Origin: Planctomycetota bacterium
GTDB lineage: Bacteria > Planctomycetota > Phycisphaerae > UBA1845 > PWPN01
NCBI GenBank assembly: GCA_016209665.1
Contig: JACQVT010000383.1
Location: 1-13,288, forward strand
DNA: 13,288 nucleotides
Direction of reading: 5' to 3'
A model generated the notes under the pieces. That model was not told the DNA's origin. It did no database searches and saw only the letters and a program-made list of their open reading frames with translations. A program made the translations under genes and the position numbers. The number at the start of each line of letters is the position of its first letter. Positions within the stretch are counted from its first letter, which is position 1. Positions 1-6,432 of this stretch are shown in pieces.

Positions 1-1704
1 CAGCGCGGCACGCTGGGCCTCAAAGCGGGCGGCGGCGGCCTCGTCACGCGGGAAGTTCATCAGGGCCCACAGCAGGACGGTCATCGCGAGGATGATCGTG
101 CCGGCCTGGGTGAGGAACAGCTTGCTGCGGTCCCACATGACGGTCAGGACGTTGCCGAACTGCGGCCAGCGGTAAGGGGGCAACTCGATCATGAACGCCG
201 GCGCGGGTCCCCGCAGGAGGGTCCGGCGGAAGATCGTGGCCATGGTCAGGGCCGTCAGCACGCCCAGCGCGTACATGGTGAGCAGGGCCGCGGCCTTGAG
301 CCAGGTGCTGCCCGGCAGGCAGGCCGCGATCAACAGCGTGTAGACCGGCATGCGGGCGCTGCAGCCCATCAGCGGAGCGACCAGGATCGTCACCAGCCGT
401 TCGCGGGGGTTCTCGATCGTGCGGGTGGCCATGATGCCCGGCACGGCGCAGGCGTGGCTCGACAGCAGCGGGATGAAGCTCTTGCCGTGCAGGCCCACGC
501 GGCTCATGATGCGGTTCATCAGGAACGCCGCCCGGGCCATGTAGCCGGTGTCCTCGAGTAACGCGATGAACAGGAACAGGATGCAGATCTGCGGGAAGAA
601 CACCAGCACGTTGCCCACGCCGGCCAGGACACCGTCGGTGAGCAGGTCGCGGAGGATCCCCGCGGGCATCCAGGCCGTGACCCACGACCGCAGCCAGGTG
701 CAGCCGGCGTCGATCAGGTCCATCAGGGGGGCTGCGAGCACGAAAATGCTGTAGAACATCAGGCCCATCATCGGGGCAAAGATCAGCAGGCCCCACAAGC
801 GATGCGTCAGGACCCTATCAAGCCGGTCGGTCGTGGGGACGGTTGTCTTCTCCGCCCGGGTCAGGCACTCCTGGGCGATCTCGTGGAGCCAAGCGTACCG
901 CGCGACGGTCAGCTCGCGGGCGGGGTCGATGTCCGATTCGGCCCGAAGCCGTCGGCGGGCGCTGCGGAGCGCGTCGGCCACCGCGGGCGAGGTCCTGCCG
1001 TTGAGCCCCTGCTGGCCGTTGCTGAGCCACAAGACGGCCAGACCCTGGGCGGTGGGCGGCTGGGGCTTGCCGGCGGCCAGGATAGCCTGCGCCACCGCGC
1101 GAACCTCCCGCTCGATGGGCTCGGCCGCCTGCCAGCGCCGGTCGTTCGGACTCTGCGGTCGGCCACAAGCAGCGCGAACGGCGACCTGAAGCTGCTGGAT
1201 ACCCTCGCCGCGGGCCCCCACCGTCGGCACCACGGGAACGCCCAACCGCTGCGACAGCCCGCCGACGTCCAGCCTGTGGCCGGCAGCCTCGAGCACGTCC
1301 ATCATGTTGCAGGCGACGACCACGGGCAGGCCCAGCTCGATGATCTGCGTGGTGAGGTACAGGTTGCGTTCGAGGTTGCCCGCGTCCACGACGATCAGCA
1401 CCGCGTCGGGCCGCCTCGTGTCGTGCATCTCGCCCAGCAGAACGTCGCGGGCGACTTCCTCATCGGGGCTGTGGGCGCCGAGGCTGTACGTCCCCGGCAG
1501 ATCCAGCAGGCGAATGGCCGGGTCGTCCGTCATCACGCCGGCGCGCTTCTCGACCGTCACGCCCGAGTAGTTGCCCACCTTGTGACGCAGGCCGGTGAGG
1601 GCGTTGAAGAGGGTGGTCTTGCCGCAGTTGGGATTGCCGGCGACGGCAACGAGGAACGTCCGTTGCGAGAGACCTGACCCGACGGGATGTACGGCCGTTG
1701 ACAT
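1..1704 (-). CDS. feoB: Ferrous iron transporter B (partial, C-terminus outside window)
   Basis: FeoB is an inner-membrane iron(II) transporter with an N-terminal GTPase domain. From ATG at 1704 the visible 568 codons show the G1 loop GNPNCGKT at residues 23-30, a GNYSGVT switch at 44-50, DLPG at 68-71 and NMMD at 133-136. Downstream is the helical domain, then hydrophobic segments carrying HGKSFIPLLSSHACAVPG and MATRT, and further on PLMGCSARMPVY; these are the conserved cysteine-bearing core helices of FeoB. The common GFGC-type motif is replaced by SSHAC. The frame runs off the left edge. Start choice is uncertain: there is no clear Shine-Dalgarno sequence, and a GTG at 1740 is also in frame. 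The gene follows feoA by 133 bp and probably shares its transcript. The family assignment is firm. Confidence 0.96.
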   Translation of the reverse strand, partial: MSTAVHPVGSGLSQRTFLVAVAGNPNCGKTTLFNALTGLRHKVGNYSGVTVEKRAGVMTDDPAIRLLDLPGTYSLGAHSPDEEVARDVLLGEMHDTRRPDAVLIVVDAGNLERNLYLTTQIIELGLPVVVACNMMDVLEAAGHRLDVGGLSQRLGVPVVPTVGARGEGIQQLQVAVRAACGRPQSPNDRRWQAAEPIEREVRAVAQAILAAGKPQPPTAQGLAVLWLSNGQQGLNGRTSPAVADALRSARRRLRAESDIDPARELTVARYAWLHEIAQECLTRAEKTTVPTTDRLDRVLTHRLWGLLIFAPMMGLMFYSIFVLAAPLMDLIDAGCTWLRSWVTAWMPAGILRDLLTDGVLAGVGNVLVFFPQICILFLFIALLEDTGYMARAAFLMNRIMSRVGLHGKSFIPLLSSHACAVPGIMATRTIENPRERLVTILVAPLMGCSARMPVYTLLIAACLPGSTWLKAAALLTMYALGVLTALTMATIFRRTLLRGPAPAFMIELPPYRWPQFGNVLTVMWDRSKLFLTQAGTIILAMTVLLWALMNFPRDEAAAARFEAQRAAL

Positions 1705-1837
1705 ATCGAGATCGGCCGGCGAGGCCCGAGCCGAGATCACATCTTCGTCTGGAGTGGCGACCGCGCTTCGTCGCGAGCCGCAACCACCAGGGCAGCGCTC
1801 GCGCCGCAGGTCTGGCCCGCCCGCCGAACGCGCGGGG

Positions 1838-2155
1838 TCAGGCCGACTTGGCCACCAACCCCTCCACCGGTTCCACCAGGATGCATCGCGCCAAGCGCTG
1901 GCAAAGCCCGAACCGGCAGTCGCCAATCTTGCAGATGAGCGGATTGCCGGGCGCCAATACCTGGACCGTGCGGCCCTCGAACATGCCCAGCTCGCGTAGT
2001 CGCTGGGCGTGGTGAGCATCTCCGTCCACGAGCTTGACACGCAGCGGGCGGCCGGCCGGAGCCTGAGCCAGTGTCGTCGCGCAGGCGCCGGCATCCCTGA
2101 GCGCTTCGGAGTTGCCCGGGCACGACGAGCGCCTCGCACGCTCCCGCCAACGCAT
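1838..2155 (-). CDS. feoA: FeoA-like SH3-domain protein of the iron(II) uptake operon
   Basis: FeoA is a small cytoplasmic protein thought to bind FeoB and help its function. With ATG at 2155 the product is 105 aa, and the FeoA SH3-like fold covers about residues 26-98 (LRVKLVDGDAHHAQRLRELG, then GMFEGRTVQVLAPGNPL and ILVEP). Longer in-frame starts at 2203 and 2245 are unlikely: 2245 lies within the predicted -35 box, and 2203 lies at the predicted transcription start and within the Fur-like operator. The start at 2155 would leave a leader of about 50 nt. Unusual for FeoA are four evenly spaced cysteines, C75, C80, C85 and C91, in the C-terminal half, plus C12 and C25 in the N-terminal extension. 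It is the first gene of the feoAB operon. Confidence 0.88.
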   Translation of the reverse strand: MRWRERARRSSCPGNSEALRDAGACATTLAQAPAGRPLRVKLVDGDAHHAQRLRELGMFEGRTVQVLAPGNPLICKIGDCRFGLCQRLARCILVEPVEGLVAKSA

Positions 2156-2184
2156 CCGCCCACCGCTACGGCGGCGCAATGCTA

Positions 2185-2203
2185 ATTGAGACTCAATCTC
2201 CAT
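2185..2203 (-). promoter_or_regulatory. Fur-box-like operator on the feoAB promoter
   Basis: The plus-strand 19-mer at 2185-2203 (ATTGAGACTCAATCTCCAT) matches the Fur-box variant AATGAGAATCATTCTCATT at 14 of 19 positions, and the 7-1-7 core TGANAATNATTNTCA at 9 of 12. It sits immediately downstream of the -10 box, over the predicted start site, where iron-bound Fur would block transcription. The first part, ATTGAG-A-CTCAAT, is itself a perfect palindrome. An iron-responsive regulator other than Fur could use it instead. Confidence 0.5.
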
Positions 2204-2210
2204 TGCAGCG

Positions 2211-2239
2211 ACTATATCGACTATCTGAATTGCTGTCAA
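2211..2239 (-). promoter_or_regulatory. Sigma-70-type promoter of feoAB
   Basis: On the minus strand TTGACA (2239-2234) is followed by a 17-bp spacer and TATAGT (2216-2211). This is a perfect -35 box with a -10 box matching 5 of 6. Transcription would start near 2204, about 50 nt upstream of the chosen feoA start. It is one of the best promoter matches in the window and is correctly placed for the feo operon. Confidence 0.75.
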
Positions 2240-2301
2240 GAACACTCACAGGGAGAATCTGGCGAGACGAGGTATCCGCGCGATCGCGGTATCGCCCCGG
2301 G

Positions 2302-2364
2302 GGTTTGCCGGCATCCTTGTCGGGGGGGCGGGCATCTTGCCGAGGGGGGCGGACATCTTGCCCG
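2302..2364. repeat. Three-copy imperfect 21-bp tandem repeat
   Basis: Three copies in exact 21-bp phase share a G-rich block followed by GCATC(C)TTG-like sequence; CAT starts at 2312, 2333 and 2354. Copies 2 and 3 are closest to each other and differ in only a few bases; copy 1 is more degenerate. The combined consensus GCGGGCA-TCT-TGCCCGC would form a hairpin. The repeat lies in the 257-bp gap between hup and feoA upstream of the feo promoter. Read on the minus strand it would encode a heptapeptide repeat (GKMPAPP-like), but I see no convincing gene there. Confidence 0.6.
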
Positions 2365-2502
2365 CCTTGTTTGCACAGCCATCCCGCAGGATCTTCCCCC
2401 GGCGCACCAAGACCTGGAGTCCCCGTCCTAACCGTCGCTCCAGGTTTGGGTTGCGGCCAAAGCCCGCGCTGTGGCTCGAAAAGCCTTTGGGGAGGCGGAC
2501 CA

Positions 2503-2835
2503 CTAGTCGTCGTCGGCCTGGGCAGCCTCGCGGCGGTGGACGCTGATGTCCTCACCACCCAGCCGCATCTTCATCAGCCGGCCGACTTTAAACTTCACAG
2601 TGCGTTTGGCCGGCACCGAGACCCGCTCGAGGGTCTTGGGGTTCTGAGCGGTCCTGGCCGCCCGCACGCGGCTCTCGAACACACCGAAGTCCCGAAACTC
2701 CAGGCGGTTGCCCGATCCGAGTTCGTCGATGATTTCATCCAGGAAGTTCTGGATGATCCGCTTGACGACCACTCGCTTGTGGGAGGATTTCTCAGCAATC
2801 CGATCAATCAGTTCTTTCTTCGTGATCGTCTGCAT
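2503..2835 (-). CDS. HU/IHF-family histone-like DNA-binding protein
   Basis: The 110-aa product is a small nucleoid protein that would bind and bend DNA as a dimer. Its N-terminal helices (TKKELIDRIAEKSSHKRVVVK) are followed by the family signature GNRLEFRDFGVFESRVRAARTAQNP around residues 42-66 and the DNA-binding arm with its proline turn (PAKRTVKFKVGRLMK). The tail beyond the canonical 90-95 residues is short and ends in DDD. GAGG lies about 9 nt upstream of the ATG. HU and the IHF subunits cannot be told apart from sequence alone, so I give no symbol. It appears to be transcribed from its own promoter in the gap to its right. Confidence 0.95.
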   Translation of the reverse strand: MQTITKKELIDRIAEKSSHKRVVVKRIIQNFLDEIIDELGSGNRLEFRDFGVFESRVRAARTAQNPKTLERVSVPAKRTVKFKVGRLMKMRLGGEDISVHRREAAQADDD

Positions 2836-3219
2836 TGGCCGGCCTCAACGCAAGCTTCGCGATCCTGACGCCGCCGGCAACGCTCGCCAGCGACAACCCG
2901 ATGCTCCGAACGGACTCCCATGAACGCCCACCGGCAGATGTGCTCGCCAACGGATCGTCGGGGCCTACCGCACCTGCCCGGGGAGCAGCGCAGGCACCGG
3001 TCTGGCGTCTGCAAGTTATACTACCGCAATGGTTTTCGTCCATCAAGGCCCATTTTCAACAGCCAAAATTGTGTCCCGAGCGGAATCCCTTCGGGATGGT
3101 GCGCCGATCCTAACCCGTTTTCTACACAATGGTTAAAGGCCAATCTGCCGATCGCGGGGCGGGACGCCGAGGAGCTAGCGACGAAAACTTTTTTTCCTGT
3201 AGGTGCTTAAGGCTGTCCA
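2836..3219. other. 384-bp intergenic region, HU gene to S24 repressor gene
   Basis: No convincing protein gene is seen. The region holds the candidate HU-gene promoter, a short hairpin ATCCC-TTC-GGGAT at about 3087-3099 within a wider TCCCGA/TCGGGA inverted repeat, and a T7 run near 3189-3195 with no stem of matching strand sense. No clear terminator for the S24 repressor gene is visible. Confidence 0.5.
3018..3046 (-). promoter_or_regulatory. Candidate promoter of the HU-family gene
   Basis: On the minus strand TTGATG (3046-3041) is followed by a 17-bp spacer and TAGTAT (3023-3018). A-rich and T-rich sequence lies just upstream. The predicted start near 3011 would give a leader of about 175 nt before the ATG at 2835. 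The overlapping TATAAC is an alternative -10 box with worse spacing. Confidence 0.45.
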
Positions 3220-3888
3220 TCACAAGGCCCGACCCACCAGGTGGGTGACGATTCCCTGGATCGCGAAGTCCGACCCTTCGTGCACCACGATCGGCGCGAC
3301 GGCGGGGTTGTCGCCCCGGAGAATGACCAGCGAACGGCCCTGCTGGGATTCGACCGAAACACGTTTGAGGGTCGGCATCTGGTCCGCCAGGCAGGCACAG
3401 ATGCGGCCCTGAACGTGTTCGGGGTTCACGCCGGGCCGATACTCCACCAGGACCAGATCGCCCGGCTTGAGCGTGGGCTCCATCGAATCCAGGCTGAGCC
3501 GTAGGCAGTAGCGATTCGGCGCCCAGAGATGTCGCAGCACGGGGAACATCTCCAGTTGTTCGTCCGACTGGGTCGGCGGGCCGGCCGGGATGGTGCCGAA
3601 CAGCGGCACGTCCAGGGTTTCCAACGGCTGGGGGGCATCGTGGTCGAGACTCTCACCGATGAGTACGGCGGGAGCGACGTCCAGGGCCACCGCGATCGCG
3701 CGGAGGGAAGAGGGTGAGGGCCTGCGTTTGCCGCGCTCGATCTCGCTGAGGAACCCCTGGTTGACGCCGGCCCGGCCGGCGAGTTGCTTCTGCGTCAGTT
3801 CGGCCTGGGTGCGGTAGTACCGGATGCGGCGGCCAATGTGGCCGCGGAACGCCGGTGGAACGAGCGGCGGATCGGGCGCCATACCCAT
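3220..3888 (-). CDS. XRE-family repressor with S24 (LexA-like) self-cleavage domain
   Basis: The 222-aa product (from ATG 3888) has an XRE helix-turn-helix at about residues 17-78 (QAELTQKQLAGRAGVNQGFLSEIERG) and an S24 peptidase domain. The expected cleavage site is Ala102-Gly103 in VPLFGTIPAGPP. The nucleophile is Ser135 in LDSMEPTLKPGD and the general base is Lys175 in PTLKRV, so the catalytic dyad is intact. Such proteins act like lambda CI or LexA: they repress until RecA-stimulated self-cleavage. The DNA-binding domain is not LexA's winged helix, so I avoid lexA. Upstream in-frame sequence overlaps fliN and is not family-like, so the start is 3888, or 3882 where a second ATG lies. No Shine-Dalgarno sequence is seen. 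Its targets are unknown. Confidence 0.9.
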   Translation of the reverse strand: MGMAPDPPLVPPAFRGHIGRRIRYYRTQAELTQKQLAGRAGVNQGFLSEIERGKRRPSPSSLRAIAVALDVAPAVLIGESLDHDAPQPLETLDVPLFGTIPAGPPTQSDEQLEMFPVLRHLWAPNRYCLRLSLDSMEPTLKPGDLVLVEYRPGVNPEHVQGRICACLADQMPTLKRVSVESQQGRSLVILRGDNPAVAPIVVHEGSDFAIQGIVTHLVGRAL

Positions 3889-3918
3889 ACTATGGACACG
3901 TCGAGCGAAGCGCGTCAA
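3889..3918 (-). promoter_or_regulatory. Weak candidate promoter of the S24 repressor gene
   Basis: On the minus strand TTGACG is followed by an 18-bp spacer and CATAGT, which ends directly before the ATG at 3888. The predicted start then falls at or next to the second ATG (3882), implying a leaderless message, consistent with the lack of a ribosome-binding site. The -10 box matches only 4 of 6. Confidence 0.3.
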
Positions 3919-3949
3919 GTCAAGCTGAAGGCCCCTGGGCCGCAACGCC

Positions 3950-4459
3950 CTATGGGCCTCCCATCGCCCGGATACGGTCGCGCACCGAACCCACCTGCGT
4001 GATCCGAAGTCCGAAGTTCTCGCCGACCTTGACCGCTTGGCCGCTGCCCACGCGCTTATTGTTAACCTTGAGGTCAAGCTCGCTGTCGGCGGGCTTGTCG
4101 AACTCGATGATCGAGCCGGTGGTGAGGTTGAGGATGTCCGCCAGCGGCATGGTCCGCTCCGAAAGCTGGACGATGATGGGCACCTCGATGTTCAGGATTC
4201 GGCTGAGGTCCACGGGCGATCCGGGCCCCCGGGCCGTGGCGATGCGCCCGGACTTGACCGACCGCGGCACCGGCGACTCGCCGCCGGGACCCTCCCGAGG
4301 CGGGGTCGCGGTCGAGCTTCCAGGGCGGACGGCACGCGGCGGGCGGACCGGCGGCATCGGCGGGCATTCCTCCCCATCGGCGATGCTGGCGACGGCTTCC
4401 TCGGCCAAGGCGTTCACCTCGGCGAGCAAGGCGTCGATATCCTGCTGCGATTCCGACAT
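3950..4459 (-). CDS. fliN: Flagellar motor switch protein FliN-like (SpoA domain)
   Basis: The 169-aa product from ATG 4459 begins MSESQQDIDALLAEV. The IDALL stretch resembles the N-terminal EIDALL motif of FliM and FliY, which binds phosphorylated CheY. A proline- and glycine-rich linker follows (about 33-82), then a SpoA/FliN C-terminal domain at about 85-160 (ILNIEVPIIVQLSERTMPLADILNL, then GSIIEFDKPADSELDLKVN and RVGSGQAVKVGENFGLRI). FliN forms the lower part of the flagellar C-ring. The GTG start at 4534 would add a non-family N-terminus. It is longer than E. coli FliN (about 137 aa) because of the extension. No other flagellar gene is in the window. It lies 179 bp after fabF and has its own promoter. 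Confidence 0.9.
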   Translation of the reverse strand: MSESQQDIDALLAEVNALAEEAVASIADGEECPPMPPVRPPRAVRPGSSTATPPREGPGGESPVPRSVKSGRIATARGPGSPVDLSRILNIEVPIIVQLSERTMPLADILNLTTGSIIEFDKPADSELDLKVNNKRVGSGQAVKVGENFGLRITQVGSVRDRIRAMGGP

Positions 4460-4537
4460 GGTCCGATCGCCGCTCTCTTCGACCATCCGCGCCGACGGCT
4501 CAGGCCCACAACGCGCGCGGGATATCCGTTGCACGTA

Positions 4538-4565
4538 TTATCGGCCGATTCAGCGGATGACTTGA
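4538..4565 (-). promoter_or_regulatory. Sigma-28 (FliA)-like promoter of fliN
   Basis: On the minus strand TCAAGTCA (4565-4558) is followed by a 12-bp spacer and GCCGATAA (4545-4538). The -10 octamer is identical to the FliA consensus GCCGATAA; the -35 matches TAAAGTTT at 5 of 8, and the spacer is 1 bp longer than the usual 11. Transcription would start near 4531, about 70 nt before the fliN ATG. GATAAT here could also serve as a sigma-70 -10 box, but no matching -35 is present. Confidence 0.5.
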
Positions 4566-4638
4566 CCGGGCGGGCTGACCGCGCTACGGCGGCCATAGTG
4601 GCGCCCCCCGCCCCCCGTTCAGACCTCCGCAGATCACC

Positions 4639-5883
4639 TCACGGTACGTACTCGCCGACGAGGATGCAGGCGTTGTGGCCGCCGAAGCCGAACGAATTGC
4701 TCATCGCCCGGCGGATCCGCGTGTCCCGCGGCTGGTTGGGGACGTAGTCGAGATCACACTCGGGATCCGCGTTGTCCAGGTTGATGGTGGGCGGGGCGGT
4801 GCGATGCCTGATGGCCATGACGCTGGCGACCAGTTCCACCCCTCCGCTGGCGCCCAGCAAGTGGCCAATGGCAGACTTGGTGCTGCTGATTGCGACCTTG
4901 CGGGCGTGGTGGCCGAACACCTGCTTGATCGCCCGCGTTTCCGCGATGTCGCCGAGGCTGGTGCTGGTGCCGTGGGCGTTGATGTAGTCCAGATCCTCGG
5001 GGGCCAGCCCGGCGTCTTCGATGCATCGGCGCATGGCCATGGCGGCCCACGCTCCGTTCTCGTCCGGCTGGGTGATGTGGCCTCCGTCCGAGCTGACGCC
5101 GGTGCCCAGGACCTCAGCGTGAATGCGGGCCCCGCGTTTCAGGGCGTGCTCCAGTTCCTCGAAGACGAGGATGCCGGCACCTTCGGCCAAGACGAAACCG
5201 TCGCGGTCGTGGTCGAAAGGCCGGCTGGCCCGGGCGGGATCGTCGTTGCGGGTGCTCAGGGCGTGCATGGCCCCGAAGGCGGCCACGCTCAACTCCGTTA
5301 CCGCCGCCTCGCTGCCGCCCGTGAACACGATATCGGCATCGCTGCGGCGGATCAGGCGGAGGGCGTCGTCCATCGCGTTGGTCGCGCTGGCGCAGGCCGT
5401 CGCCACGGCCGTGCTCGGGCCGTGCAGCCCGAAGTGGATCATGATGTTGCCGCTGCCCGCGTTGAGCATCAGCTTGGGGATGGTGAACGCCGAGACCTTC
5501 GAGGGCCCCTTGTCGCGAAGGCGGTAGGTCTGGGCCTGCAGCTCGCCGATGCCACCGATGCCGGAGCCCACGATGGCGCCCACCCGAGCGGTGTCCTCTC
5601 TGGAGAAGTCCAGGCCGCTGTCCTGGGCCGCCTGAACCGCCGAAGCCAGGGCGAACTGGGCGAACCGGTCGAGCCGCTTGACGATCTTCGGATCGAGCCA
5701 ACGCTGGGCGTCGAAGTTGTTGCACTGGCCGGCGAACTGGGTCTCGAAGGCGGACGGATCGAACAGCGTCAGCCGACTGACGCCGGACTTGCACGCAATG
5801 AGATTGTCCCAGAACTCGTCCACCGAGTGGCCGAGCGGAGCGATCACTCCCATACCCGTGATGACAACCCGTCGCCTGGACAT
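4639..5883 (-). CDS. fabF: 3-oxoacyl-[acyl-carrier-protein] synthase II
   Basis: The 414-aa beta-ketoacyl-ACP synthase condenses malonyl-ACP with a growing acyl-ACP. It starts RRRVVITGMGVIAPLG and shows the Cys-His-His triad: Cys164 in TACASA, His304 in NAHGTST and His341 in SAIGHLLGAS, with Lys336 in STKSAIGH. The C-terminal SNSFGFGGHNA loop is typical. Length matches the family. It is the last fab gene of the cluster, 154 bp after acpP, with only a weak ribosome-binding site. FabF and FabB are close paralogues; the position next to acpP favours FabF. Confidence 0.97.
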   Translation of the reverse strand: MSRRRVVITGMGVIAPLGHSVDEFWDNLIACKSGVSRLTLFDPSAFETQFAGQCNNFDAQRWLDPKIVKRLDRFAQFALASAVQAAQDSGLDFSREDTARVGAIVGSGIGGIGELQAQTYRLRDKGPSKVSAFTIPKLMLNAGSGNIMIHFGLHGPSTAVATACASATNAMDDALRLIRRSDADIVFTGGSEAAVTELSVAAFGAMHALSTRNDDPARASRPFDHDRDGFVLAEGAGILVFEELEHALKRGARIHAEVLGTGVSSDGGHITQPDENGAWAAMAMRRCIEDAGLAPEDLDYINAHGTSTSLGDIAETRAIKQVFGHHARKVAISSTKSAIGHLLGASGGVELVASVMAIRHRTAPPTINLDNADPECDLDYVPNQPRDTRIRRAMSNSFGFGGHNACILVGEYVP

Positions 5884-6037
5884 TCCGAACCGTTCCCGTC
5901 AGCGTTTGGATGCGTCTGCGCGTGTTTGAGCGGACCGGCACCGGAGCGGACAACCCGGACCGCGGACCGAGGGCGTGAACTCAACGACGACCCGAAACCC
6001 GCGGCGTCTGGGTACCCGCCCCAGCCGGCCGGTCAGG

Positions 6038-6298
6038 TCAGGACGGCTTGGCCGCGTCGCCTTGGTTGGCGACGATGTAGTCGATCGCCTGTCCGACCGT
6101 CTTGATCTTCTCCGCCTCTTCGTCGGGGATGCTCATTTCGAAGTTGTCCTCGAACTCCATCACCAGTTCGACGATGTCCAGCGAATCAGCGTTGAGATCG
6201 TTAATGAAAGAAGTCTCACGCGTGATCTCAGCCTTGTTGATGGCCATCTGCTCGCTCACGATCGTGAAGACCTTGTCCTCGATTTCCGCGCTCGTCAC
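6038..6298 (-). CDS. acpP: Acyl carrier protein
   Basis: The 86-aa acidic protein carries growing acyl chains on a phosphopantetheine arm attached to Ser39 in the DSLDIVELV motif. Helix I ([15 protein letters not shown]) and the helix II-III region ([23 protein letters not shown]) are canonical. I chose the GTG start at 6298 because a strong AGGAGG lies about 7 nt upstream and the protein then has the normal ACP length. The longer in-frame start at 6400 adds 34 residues unlike any ACP. It lies between fabG and fabF with 134- and 154-bp gaps. Confidence 0.96.
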   Translation of the reverse strand: MTSAEIEDKVFTIVSEQMAINKAEITRETSFINDLNADSLDIVELVMEFEDNFEMSIPDEEAEKIKTVGQAIDYIVANQGDAAKPS

Positions 6299-6333
6299 CG
6301 CAGAACCTCCTGTCGCAAACCGGCCCCCGCCAA

Positions 6334-6402
6334 GCGTGGTCTCGCACGCCCATCCTTGCCGGGGGACCCTCGTGATTAACCTGCCCAAACCCGCGACCAC
6401 GC
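6334..6402. repeat. Inverted repeat in the acpP leader
   Basis: GCGTGGTC (6334-6341) and GACCACGC (6395-6402) form a perfect 8-bp inverted repeat separated by 53 nt. Two further G-C pairs are possible across a 2-nt bulge. It lies between the fabG stop and the acpP ribosome-binding site and could fold in the transcript as a processing or stability element. No convincing separate acpP promoter was found. Confidence 0.4.
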
Positions 6403-6432
6403 CGGGCCGCGCAACCGTTACTCCCTAAGGCA

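Noticed and set aside
802..1677. 291-aa plus-strand open frame
   Set aside because: It lies wholly antisense to the GTPase domain of feoB, has low-complexity GC-rich composition and resembles no family.
2321..2364. CRISPR array
   Set aside because: The 21-bp units are directly adjacent with no spacers and no cas genes nearby.
2246..2503. 85-aa minus-strand frame with GKMPAPP-like heptapeptide repeats
   Set aside because: The repeat is explained by the 21-bp DNA repeat. The start overlaps the HU stop without a ribosome-binding site, and the frame runs up to the feo promoter.
4675..6105. 476-aa plus-strand open frame
   Set aside because: It is antisense to fabF, whose catalytic motifs are all intact; long antisense frames are expected at this GC content.
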